Assembly (NCBI RefSeq): GCF_015207665.1
Contig: NZ_JADEWL010000051.1
Span: 1-42,913, forward strand
From: Plectonema cf. radiosum LEGE 06105
GTDB lineage: Bacteria; Cyanobacteriota; Cyanobacteriia; Cyanobacteriales; Nostocaceae
DNA: 42,913 bases
Direction of reading: 5' to 3'
Positions 34,044 to 41,595 of this stretch are shown piece by piece. Every line of letters starts with the position of its first letter. Position 1 is the stretch's first letter. A program made the translations under genes and the position numbers. The notes under the pieces were generated by a model. The model was not told the origin of the DNA. It did not search any database and saw only the letters and a list, made by a program, of their open reading frames with translations.

Positions 34044-34473
34044 GAGAGTAGAAAAGGCACTTTGACTAGAATTGTGGATGTGTCATGGGTAATGCTTTAG
34101 AAAAAGTATTGAAATTACCAAACATCGTTCTTTAGAACGAAAAGCCCCACTAATTATCAACCGCGCTCCAGTCAAGGAACCTTTACAAACTGGTTTAAAG
34201 GATGCCCTAATTCCTATGGGTAAAGAACAGTGAGAGTTGATTGTGAGATACAAGTTAGCGGGGAAAACGGCGATTCCCACTAACTTTATTTCTATTACAG
34301 ACGGTCAAATATATCTGTCTCCAGACTTATTTCAAAAAGCTATATTTACCGCTATAGATGTAGGTAAGTCAGCGGATAAAAGTATTGAGACGGGTAAAAA
34401 ATTAACAGACGAAGAATATCAAGCAATCTTAAAAATAGCTAGACAAATAATTCAGGAGTACAATTTGCCATGA
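34044..34473 (+). pseudogene. Decayed F1-ATPase alpha subunit gene, N-ATPase-like
   Basis: Rightward frames read as fragments of an ATP synthase alpha subunit: RIVDV (34068-34082), GNAL (34088-34099), then after a frameshift IEITKHRSLERKAPLIINRAPV, KEPLQTGLKDALIPMGKEQ, an in-frame TGA at 34231 where the family has Arg (GQRELI; one base from CGA), then ELIV...[27 protein letters not shown] and IDVGKS. Compared with the intact subunit, the Walker A motif GDRQTGKT is damaged and about 170 residues between GKTAI and PTN are deleted. The IDVGKS end resembles alpha subunits of the second, N-type F1Fo-ATPase. The tail after 34370 is not recognised. Confidence 0.85.
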
Positions 34474-34730
34474 ATCTTCCTCTTTTAAATAATCTTTCTT
34501 TTTTAAAGAATTTTGCTTTTTTCAATAATTCAAATACACCGTATTGGATCAAAATTCAAACGGATCAACCCAAATGTATTTATTACTTCGGTCCTTTTGA
34601 TAATCCTCAAGAAGCTAAACTTAATCAAGATGGTTATGTGGAAGATTTGATTGAGGAAAAAGCTTTGGGAATCTCGGCTTCTGTTAAGAAGTGTAAACCA
34701 AAAACTTTGACTATCTACGAGGAAGAATGA
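34470..34730 (+). CDS. DUF1816 domain protein
   Basis: The 86-residue protein shows the DUF1816 pattern of cyanobacteria: [44 protein letters not shown]...[14 protein letters not shown]. The function is not known. Its ATG overlaps the TGA of the preceding frame (34470-34473), so it may have been coupled to whatever gene once ended there. It has no recognisable own promoter nearby, so expression may depend on the remains of the decayed upstream unit. Confidence 0.85.
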   Translation: MNLPLLNNLSFLKNFAFFNNSNTPYWIKIQTDQPKCIYYFGPFDNPQEAKLNQDGYVEDLIEEKALGISASVKKCKPKTLTIYEEE

Positions 34731-34748
34731 TTTAATAACGGTTAATAA

Positions 34749-34780
34749 TGTAGAGACGTAGCAATACGCCCCGTCTCTTA
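34749..34780. repeat. Dispersed palindrome (TGTAGAGACG family) after DUF1816 gene
   Basis: TGTAGAGACG and CGTCTCTTA form the outer arms with a damaged centre. It begins 19 bp after the gene stop, like the copies behind gatB and hsp20. Confidence 0.8.
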
Positions 34781-34824
34781 AAGCTATTTATTGAAAAAAT
34801 GATTTTTTGAATATTTTTAGTTTT

Positions 34825-34857
34825 CCTCACAAGTTTCTCACATTTTTGGGGTAATTT
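34825..34857 (+). promoter_or_regulatory. Conserved stress promoter, copy 8 (orphan)
   Basis: The site is CCTCACAAGTTTCTCACA, nine bases, then TAATTT as -10. Spacing is identical to the other copies, but no convincing gene follows for more than 700 bp. Confidence 0.7.
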
Positions 34858-34863
34858 TTATAG

Positions 34864-35177
34864 GTAAGAGTAAAAAAAAATTCGGCTTGCTCTCTGGAAG
34901 CTGCTATCTCTTTTGGATAATACCTTAATGGTACTATTTTTAGAGATAATCCTTGCTTAAATCATACTTTAGAAAGAAACGATAATTTATCAGCCATCAG
35001 AGGAGGTGTAATAAAAAGAGCAATAAACAGTAATAAAATTGATGTCAATTTGTTGATTAAATCTGGTTTTTGAAGATGTTCCTCTTAGAAGTTCCTTTCT
35101 ATTTCTATGAGTGCAAAAAATCTATCTGTGTGTTTTAGCTGGGGGCAGCTATCCTGAAGATAGATTTTTTGCACTTC
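34864..35177 (+). ncRNA. Possible orphan transcript from promoter 8
   Basis: A transcript starting about 7 nt after the -10 at 34852-34857 would run some 310 nt to the strong hairpin at 35111-35174. It contains an AGAGGAGGTG motif at 34999-35008 without a start codon at a usable distance; the only ATG-initiated frames are 4 to 20 codons long. One unrecognised open stretch (about 34930-35073) lacks a usual start. It may be a regulatory RNA, or the shell of a deleted regulon gene. Confidence 0.45.
35111..35174 (+). terminator. Perfect 17-bp hairpin with inner stem
   Basis: The arms GTGCAAAAAATCTATCT (35111-35127) and AGATAGATTTTTTGCAC (35158-35174) are perfectly complementary. Between them TAGCT and AGCTA form a second stem around a GGGGGC loop. 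A T-rich stretch (TTCTTTCTTTT) follows. It may end the orphan transcript or be part of it. Confidence 0.7.
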
Positions 35178-35613
35178 TTTCTTTTATATAATTATGTTAA
35201 CTTAAAACTCTTATGTGGTCTTGTTCCTAGCCTGGAGGCTAGAAACGCATTTTTGTGGGCTGTCGTCTTGAATCAAGTCTAAAGAAGTCAGAGCCTCCAC
35301 AGATGAGTTTACAGGCATGAACCTGAAAAGCAGTCTGGCTAAGAGGATGTTTGAAAAGTATTGGGCGAATATAATTCGCTAGTACACAAGCGAAGTCCGC
35401 CGTGGCAGCAGACTAAAAAAAATCAGGATTTTAAACTCACGGAGGTGGGTTTTGTCTGTGTAGCCGCGTTTGCTCCGCTTGTCCGCAGAACATATTGCAT
35501 TCGCCAACACTATTAATAATTTAGAGTTTTCAAACATCCTCTAAAAGGTATAACTTCACAAGCGTGACATTCAGCTAGAAACAACAATTCTAATCTAATT
35601 AGAGATAAATCAA
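35178..35613. other. Intergenic region upstream of CFA-like gene, holding repeats
   Basis: It contains a CTAGCCT/AGGCTAG palindrome at 35227-35242 and an inverted-repeat element at 35342-35542. No gene is accepted. The promoter of the methyltransferase gene must lie near its right end or inside the element. Confidence 0.55.
35342..35542. mobile_element. MITE-like element upstream of the CFA-like gene
   Basis: The ends AGAGGATGTTTGAAAA (35342-35357) and TTTTCAAACATCCTCT (35527-35542) are perfect inverted repeats of 16 bp. Further in, TTGGGCGAAT on the left corresponds to ATTCGCCAA on the right. The 201-bp unit has no coding capacity, and holds a GGAGGTGGG segment. It ends 71 bp before the methyltransferase start. 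A transposase source is not in the window. Confidence 0.72.
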
Positions 35614-36747
35614 ATGACTTCTACTAATGTATTTTCAGACATCCAACAGTATATTCCCATTATGGGAGATATGTCTCTCAAAACTCCAATTGCCTACAAA
35701 GCAACGCGAGGAATAGCCAGAGTTTTTAATACGACTCAAATGGCATTAGCATTCGCCTATATTAATGGTTTAGAAATACCGGATTCAATGTTTCAAAGGC
35801 TGTTGCACACGTCGATGCCTATTTTATTTCAACATTGTCCCGGTTTGTTGGCTCCCTACGAATGGGTATTAAAGGAATCAGATTCTCTGGCTGAATCTTC
35901 GCAAGAACTGATGAAGATACAGTATGACTTACCCCAAGAGATGCTAAATCTAATGTTGGGGGATTGGCAAGTTATTTATCCGAAATACAGTATGGGATTA
36001 TGGGAAGATGGAGCTACCGATTTACAACAATCCCAAATGCACATGATTGATCAGGTGATTGAGCGACTAGAGATAGTTGACGGCGACCATATTTTAGATT
36101 TAGGCTGTGGTTGGGGTTGTGTGGCTAATTACATTATGTCGAAGTTCCCCAATGTACGGTTTACAGGGCTGAACTTAAGTCATCGACAATGCGAGTATAT
36201 ACGTCACAAAATGCAAAACCCTCAAAGTTACCTGAGTTCAGATCGATTCACTCTTTACGAAGGTGATTTTAACGAAGTAAAATTTATTGAAAAATTTGAC
36301 AAAATTCTTTCAATCGGAGTTTTTGAGCATATTGGAAATCTGACAAATGCTCTTGAGAAATTAGCCTCTTTTCTCAAAAGTGATGGCAAAGTATTTATTC
36401 ATATTATCACTGTCCGTATTCCCAATCATATGTCATCGGGTTTTACACACAAGTACATTTTCCCTCACGGTCGTTACTGGAATTATGATGCGATTCCGAG
36501 CCATAATCGCGATTTAAAAACAGTCGATCGGTGGTATATAAATGGGATGAATTATCATAAAACTTTGACAATGTGGTTACAAAGATTTGACCATTATCAA
36601 GAGACTATCAAATCCCTAGATTATGGTATGGACTATGAGAAATTCCGTAGGATATGGCGTTTTTATTTACTTATGCTAGGAACGATTTTTGCGACTTGCC
36701 AGGGAGAATACAATGGTAATGGTCAGTATCTAATGGTTCGTCATTAG
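35614..36747 (+). CDS. SAM-dependent methyltransferase, cyclopropane-fatty-acid synthase-like
   Basis: The 377-residue protein has a CFA synthase-like fold: SAM motif ILDLGCGWGCVANYI (about 160-174), TGLNLSHRQCEYIRHKM, KILSIGVFEHIGN, and HIITVRIPNH. CFA-type enzymes add a methylene or methyl group to membrane lipids or small molecules. The MGLWEDGATDLQQSQ region before the motif fits the family pattern. The substrate is not certain, as related proteins methylate sterols or tocopherols. The ribosome site is weak. A AAAAACCCGACTTCT arm follows the stop directly. Confidence 0.85.
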   Translation: MTSTNVFSDIQQYIPIMGDMSLKTPIAYKATRGIARVFNTTQMALAFAYINGLEIPDSMFQRLLHTSMPILFQHCPGLLAPYEWVLKESDSLAESSQELMKIQYDLPQEMLNLMLGDWQVIYPKYSMGLWEDGATDLQQSQMHMIDQVIERLEIVDGDHILDLGCGWGCVANYIMSKFPNVRFTGLNLSHRQCEYIRHKMQNPQSYLSSDRFTLYEGDFNEVKFIEKFDKILSIGVFEHIGNLTNALEKLASFLKSDGKVFIHIITVRIPNHMSSGFTHKYIFPHGRYWNYDAIPSHNRDLKTVDRWYINGMNYHKTLTMWLQRFDHYQETIKSLDYGMDYEKFRRIWRFYLLMLGTIFATCQGEYNGNGQYLMVRH

Positions 36748-36991
36748 TAAAAACCCGACTTCTGTGATTTTTAACTGCTCACTTTGTCAGTACAATTAAT
36801 CACATTAAAAACCTAAAAATAAGTATATACACTAAAGTATCACCGCTAAAATATCAAATTTATCTTTTGCAACTGTATCGAAAATAACTGAAAAAATATT
36901 TTGATTGAATGATAAAGGCTTCGAGAGACAATTCAAAATCTAAAATTCAATCCATAACTCCTGACTAGTAGTTCTTTTCATTAGTTCTGAT

Positions 36992-37046
36992 GGGTTCGTA
37001 GTTGCGATTTATCGCTCAAATTAAGGGCTGAAGCCCAACTACAAAC
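36992..37046. repeat. Dispersed repeat, copy B (inverted relative to copy A)
   Basis: The reverse complement starts GTTTGTAGTTGGG, contains TTTGAGCGATAAA and ends GCAACTACGAACCC, as in 20461-20540 but without the insertion. An inner GGGCT/AGCCC arm pair is intact in this copy. Confidence 0.8.
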
Positions 37047-37163
37047 ATTTAAATTTAATGAAATAGACTACTAGTACCGCTGCGCGTTCGTCAAAAGTCA
37101 AAAATATTATAGGATAAGGGTTTCAAGCATTTTAAATGGTTGCTTGATTTACGCCGTGCTGTA

Positions 37164-39884
37164 CTAGTCACTATTTAACACCCCATTGATAGTATTCAAC
37201 AAATCCGACTTCGTAAATGGTTTAGCTAAAAACCCTTGAATTCCAGTACCTGCGGCTTGGATTAAGGCTTCAGTAGAAGCTAATCCACTCATGGCAATAA
37301 TTTGAACTTGCGGGTTCAGCTGTTGTAAAGTCATTATGGCTGTTGCTCCGTCCATTTCTTGCATCATCATATCTATTAATACAAGGTGAATTTTCTTTTG
37401 ATTTTGAACATATGTTGAAATCGCTTCAATCCCATCAACCGCTGTAAACACATTAAAATTATGACTTTCCAAGGTAGTTTTAATAATTTCACAAATTGCT
37501 GGTTCGTCATCTACTACTAAAATCAGTTCTGAGTTGCCGATTTGCACTGCATTTTCTTCTGTTGCTTCGATTGTGGTTTCCTGGGTGCTAGGTAAATATA
37601 CTTTGAATTGACTACCTTTTCCCAACTTACTGCTTACTTCTATAAAACCACCGTGGTTTTTAACAATGCCGATCGCAGTTGATAAACCCAATCCTGTCCC
37701 TTTTCCTGGTTCTTTGGTGGTAAAAAACGGTTCAAAAACGCGCTCGATAATTTTTGCAGGAATACCTGTTCCGGTATCGGTAATTATGACTGCAACGTAG
37801 TTACCAACTTTTGCCTCGATGTTCATTCTGGTGTAGCTTTCATCAATATACTGGTTTTGCGCGGCAATAGTTATTGTTCCACCATTCGGCATCGCATCGC
37901 GAGCATTGACAACCAAATTCATCAATACTTGATATATTTGAGTTGGGTCTGCGGAAATTGTCAATAGGTCTTGCGGTAGATTTCTTTGAATTGCAATTGA
38001 TTTGGCAAATGTTCCTTTGGCAAACTGTTCGATATCTTTCAACAGATGTTTGACTTGTAATACCGTGCGCTTGCCTTCATTACCGCGAGCGAATGTGAGG
38101 ATTTGCTTAACTAAATCGGCACCACGTTTAGCACTGTTTTCTAACATCACCAGCATTTCGCTGCAATCTGGATTTTGGCTGCTCAATTTTAACGGTAGCA
38201 GTTGCGCGATCGCCAAAATCGGTGTGAGTATATTATTCAAATCGTGAGCGACACCGCTTGCTAAAGTTCCCAGACTTTCTAAGCGCTGGGTGCGGAGAAA
38301 TTGATTTTCCAGTTGCTTTTTATCGGTAATATCGGTATCTACAGTCAGGATTGATTCGGGGTTTCCGGCTTCGTCACGGACTAATGTCCAACGGCTAGCA
38401 ACGATAATATTTTTACCTGTTTTAGTAACTTTGTGCAATTCTCCTTGCCACGAACCAGTTTCAACAACTTTGTGAAGTGCTTCTTCTAATTCTAATGAAA
38501 TTTCTGCATATAAAAGCTCGTTGGCTGTCTTGCCGATGATTTCTTGTTTTTTCCAGCCATATATTAGCTCGGCGCTGCGGTTGCAATATGAAATATATCC
38601 GTCTAAATCTCTAACTAAAATTGCATCTGTAGTTATATCGAGTAATTGCGCTTGTTCGGCAATTTTTTCTTCGGCTTGTTTGCGTCGGGTAATATCAGAA
38701 AACGAAGTAACTGCACCACTAGGAATAGTTTCTCCGGGTAAAAATAGCGGTTCGGAATTAATCAAAATCCAGGTGAGTTCTCCATTTGGTTTGTGAACTC
38801 CCATCACCGTATCCGAACAAGGTTTACCCGTATGCAACGCAATCATTGCTGGATGATTTTCACCGGGAAAGGGAGAACCGTCTTCATGGATTGTCTTCCA
38901 GCGGGGATCTACAGAAGTACGTCCCTTTATTTGCTCGGTTGATAACCCTAAAATTCTTTCTGCACTGGCATTACAGGAAATTATACTACCATCAGCTTGC
39001 TGAATTACTATACCTTCATGCATCGATTTGACAACAGAACAATAGCGTTCTTTATTTTCACGCAGTTCTAATTCTATTTGCTTATATTCGCTAATATCTT
39101 GAGTAATGCCATAGTAACGACGTAAGTTTCCTTGAGAATCCCGTTCTACCCTGCCACACATAAATACATAACCGATGTTATCATCGGCACGTAAAAAGCG
39201 AACTTCAGTTTCGTAAGGGATACCCTGCTCAATGCAAGCCATTACCATCTGATAAATGCGATCGCGGTCTTCCGGATGTACGATTGTATTTATCAGAGTT
39301 TCGACATCAGGCATTACATCACCGGGATTCAAGTTAATGATTCGGTAGTATTGCTCAGACCACCATTTTTCATTTGTAGTCAAATCACTAGACCAACTGC
39401 CCATTTTGGCGATTCTTTGCGCTTCTTGCAGCAGCATTTCGGTGCGTCGTAGTTGTTCTTCTACCTGCTTGCGTTGGGTGATATCGGTAAGAGTTCCTAA
39501 ATATCCCCTAATCTCTCCCATTTGATTATAAATCGCCACAGCATTTCCAAATACCCAAGTTACTTTACCAGACGGCGTGCAGAAACGATATTCCATTGCA
39601 AACTCTCGTCCTTGGGCTGCTGCATCATACCATTGGCAAAAAACTTCTTCTTTGTCTTCAGGATGTAAAGTCTTAGCCCAACCTTCTCCCATCGCTTCTT
39701 CTGAAGAAATTCCGGTAATTTCTAACCAGCGCGGGTTGACAAATAAACATTTTCCTTGATTATCAGTTTGAAATATTCCTACAGGTACGTGATTGATCAA
39801 CAATCGAAAACAGTCTTCTGCTGGAGTTGTATTGATTACTTTACTTAAAGCAAGCAAATCAACATTTTCGGCATTAAAATGCAT
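37164..39884 (-). CDS. Multi-PAS hybrid sensor histidine kinase
   Basis: The 906-residue protein has four PAS/PAC units (about 22-140, 150-270, 280-405, 410-530; e.g. GIFQTDNQGKCLFVNPRWLEITG and ILVRDLDGYISYCNRSAELIYG), a HisKA domain with LASGVAHDLNNILTP (H547), an HATPase domain (NLVVNARDAMPNGG, DTGTGIP, GKGTGLGLST) and a C-terminal receiver (ILVVDDEPAICEII, D838, AMSG, KPF). It has no membrane segment, so it is a soluble sensor. It lies next to the stress island and could feed signals into the unknown regulator, but no direct evidence links them. Confidence 0.93.
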   Translation of the reverse strand: MHFNAENVDLLALSKVINTTPAEDCFRLLINHVPVGIFQTDNQGKCLFVNPRWLEITGISSEEAMGEGWAKTLHPEDKEEVFCQWYDAAAQGREFAMEYRFCTPSGKVTWVFGNAVAIYNQMGEIRGYLGTLTDITQRKQVEEQLRRTEMLLQEAQRIAKMGSWSSDLTTNEKWWSEQYYRIINLNPGDVMPDVETLINTIVHPEDRDRIYQMVMACIEQGIPYETEVRFLRADDNIGYVFMCGRVERDSQGNLRRYYGITQDISEYKQIELELRENKERYCSVVKSMHEGIVIQQADGSIISCNASAERILGLSTEQIKGRTSVDPRWKTIHEDGSPFPGENHPAMIALHTGKPCSDTVMGVHKPNGELTWILINSEPLFLPGETIPSGAVTSFSDITRRKQAEEKIAEQAQLLDITTDAILVRDLDGYISYCNRSAELIYGWKKQEIIGKTANELLYAEISLELEEALHKVVETGSWQGELHKVTKTGKNIIVASRWTLVRDEAGNPESILTVDTDITDKKQLENQFLRTQRLESLGTLASGVAHDLNNILTPILAIAQLLPLKLSSQNPDCSEMLVMLENSAKRGADLVKQILTFARGNEGKRTVLQVKHLLKDIEQFAKGTFAKSIAIQRNLPQDLLTISADPTQIYQVLMNLVVNARDAMPNGGTITIAAQNQYIDESYTRMNIEAKVGNYVAVIITDTGTGIPAKIIERVFEPFFTTKEPGKGTGLGLSTAIGIVKNHGGFIEVSSKLGKGSQFKVYLPSTQETTIEATEENAVQIGNSELILVVDDEPAICEIIKTTLESHNFNVFTAVDGIEAISTYVQNQKKIHLVLIDMMMQEMDGATAIMTLQQLNPQVQIIAMSGLASTEALIQAAGTGIQGFLAKPFTKSDLLNTINGVLNSD

Positions 39885-40597
39885 AGCTTAAATGCCTCAG
39901 AACAAATTTAGGGGAAAATTAATACAGGGATTATACTGGAAAGCTTTAATCTAATCATAACTTATATTATTTGTAAATATTTTTAGTAACAAATTTAGTA
40001 ACAAATTTAGTAAGACAAAAAATATATCTCAGATACTTCAAGTTTCATCGCGCGCGATCGCCAATATCATCTTAATAATAAAGGCTGCTGATCTTATAGT
40101 ACTCGTGGGGTCAGGGAGTAGTGAGTGTAAAATTGCATAAACCCCAGGCAAAGTTCCCTTGGTGGACTGCTAGAGACTAGTTTCTTATAGGTGGTATTTT
40201 TTTGTTAATTCTTGTAAAGAAGAGTTGACTTGTAAAGCTGAGATTTATTTGATGAATATAGCAAATTTCAGTTGAGTTCAATACACTAAAACCTCACCCC
40301 CTTCTCCTCTCCGATGCCTTGGAGAGGGGAGGCTTTGGGGGGGGTGAGGTAAATTTGTATTACACCCAAGTGAAAACCGCTATATTTTTTGTTGGTACTA
40401 TAAATAATCAGGAATTAATCAAGAATTAGGTTATTTTTAACAGATTTGATTTTTTCCTCATTTGTACCATTTGTGGGAAAATTCCTGTCTTTAATGTTCC
40501 AAATATTTGATAGTTTAGACATAATGATTTTCAGTTCAAAATTTACAATTTAAAATTCAACTATTAACTATTAACTATTAACTGATTTGACGCAGAA
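39885..40597. other. Intergenic region with a MITE-like unit
   Basis: The only structured feature is the element at 40257-40384. A CTATTAACTATTAACTATTAA repeat near 40559-40580 is short and AT-rich. No gene is seen on either strand. Confidence 0.55.
40257..40384. mobile_element. 128-bp MITE-like element with G/C-rich hairpin
   Basis: The ends TATAGC and GCTATA belong to imperfect 29-bp inverted repeats (left 40257-40284; right 40356-40384). The centre is a hairpin made from ACCTCACCCCCTTCTCC and its G-rich partner around GATGCCTT. The TA at each end would fit a TA-targeting IS630/Tc1-type source. It has no coding capacity. Confidence 0.7.
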
Positions 40598-40828
40598 TTA
40601 GATGGAAATAATACCCAACACACCCAATATTGCGATGATAAAGCCAACTATTCCTAAGAGTCCCAGATACTTGAATTCTTCTCTGAGATAGCGAAAAGCA
40701 CTAAAAAAAGAAAAGAATGTAAAATAGAACAGCAGCCAAGGGGAATCCTGAGTAAAACCTAGAAATCCTAGAAATCCTAGAAACCCCAAAAAACCAAGCC
40801 AAAACTGATTTTTGTTTACTCTACCCAT
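40598..40828 (-). CDS. Small membrane protein with LGF repeats, DUF3796-like
   Basis: The 76-residue protein has two to three hydrophobic segments, an N-terminal run of four GFL units (LGFLGFLGFLGFLGF) encoded by a 9-bp tandem repeat, and a C-terminal LGLLGIVGFIIAILGVLGI. The WLGFLGFLGF..F....PW.LFYF.FF.FF layout resembles DUF3796-type small membrane proteins (recalled, not checked). The ATG at 40828 follows GGAG at a long spacing; a TTG at 40858 would add ten residues. Function unknown. Confidence 0.6.
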   Translation of the reverse strand: MGRVNKNQFWLGFLGFLGFLGFLGFTQDSPWLLFYFTFFSFFSAFRYLREEFKYLGLLGIVGFIIAILGVLGIISI

Positions 40829-40889
40829 TTTTATTAATCTCCAATTTGGAATTTTCAACTACTAATTTTTAATTAGAAACTTCCACCTC

Positions 40890-41396
40890 TTAATTTTGAG
40901 ATGTTTCGGTATTGGAAAAAGCAGGTGCTTGGATTGTCATCACAGAACAAGGTGCATGATGCAGTACATAATTGCTGACACTACCCAAAAAGAATTCACT
41001 CAAACCGCGACGACCGCGACGACCGATTACAATCAGGTCAGCATCCCAACTACGAGCCATATCACAAATCATTCGACTTGGTTCACCTGTATTGAGAATA
41101 AATTCAGTTTTGGCACCAGAAGAATTTGCTGAATCACACAAAGAACGCAACCAATTTTCTCTACTTTGCTTGAGTTCTGCCCAATTTTTCAAATTTTTAT
41201 GGTAAGGGTAAGTTTCAGTTTGCAATTCTGCAATAAATAAAGGTTCAATATAATCTTCATCTACTTCATCTGATGGAAATAGAACGTGTAGCAACATTAA
41301 GCTTGCACCTGAACATTTTGCTAAAAACACAGCTCGTTCAAAAACCTGTGTACTCATTTGAGAATTGTCAATAGAAACCAAAATTTTACTAAACAT
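40890..41396 (-). CDS. Universal stress protein (UspA family)
   Basis: The 168-residue protein has the UspA fold: FSKILVSIDNSQMSTQVFERAV at the N-terminus, ASLMLLHVLFP, and the ATP-binding signature DLIVIGRRGRRGLSEFFLGSVSNYVLHHAPCSVMTI (G-2x-G-9x-G(S/N) type). It probably binds ATP. The gene is preceded by the 24-copy heptamer array and then PEP synthase, and might be in a transcript with them. Such proteins occur in stress and dormancy regulons of other bacteria. Confidence 0.93.
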   Translation of the reverse strand: MFSKILVSIDNSQMSTQVFERAVFLAKCSGASLMLLHVLFPSDEVDEDYIEPLFIAELQTETYPYHKNLKNWAELKQSRENWLRSLCDSANSSGAKTEFILNTGEPSRMICDMARSWDADLIVIGRRGRRGLSEFFLGSVSNYVLHHAPCSVMTIQAPAFSNTETSQN

Positions 41397-41400
41397 AATC

Positions 41401-41569
41401 AGGAGTTAGGAGTTAGGAGTTAGGAGTTAGGAGTTAGGAGTTAGGAGTTAGGAGTTAGGAGTTAGGAGTTAGGAGTTAGGAGTTAGGAGTTAGGAGTTAG
41501 GAGTTAGGAGTTAGGAGTTGGGAGTTGGGAGTTGGGAGTTAGGAGTTAGGAGTTAGGAGTTAGGAGTTG
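41401..41569. repeat. Heptanucleotide array, about 24 copies (AGGAGTT)
   Basis: About 24 consecutive heptamers, almost all AGGAGTT with a block of GGGAGTT variants at about 41520-41538. It lies between the PEP synthase stop (41596) and the universal stress protein start (41396). On the strand of these genes it reads CTAACTC/CTCCTAA, the same type as the tract at 24571-24670. Confidence 0.97.
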
Positions 41570-41595
41570 GTGGTTGATAACTGTCAACTGTCAAC

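Noticed and set aside
34083-34280. Leftward 65-codon frame
   Set aside because: It is the complement of the decayed ATPase alpha gene, whose motifs are clear on the plus strand.
34999-35008. AGAGGAGGTG as a ribosome site for a small gene
   Set aside because: No start codon lies at a usable distance; the following frames are only 4 to 20 codons long.
41401-41569. Possible CRISPR array
   Set aside because: Units are contiguous heptamers with no spacers and no cas genes nearby.
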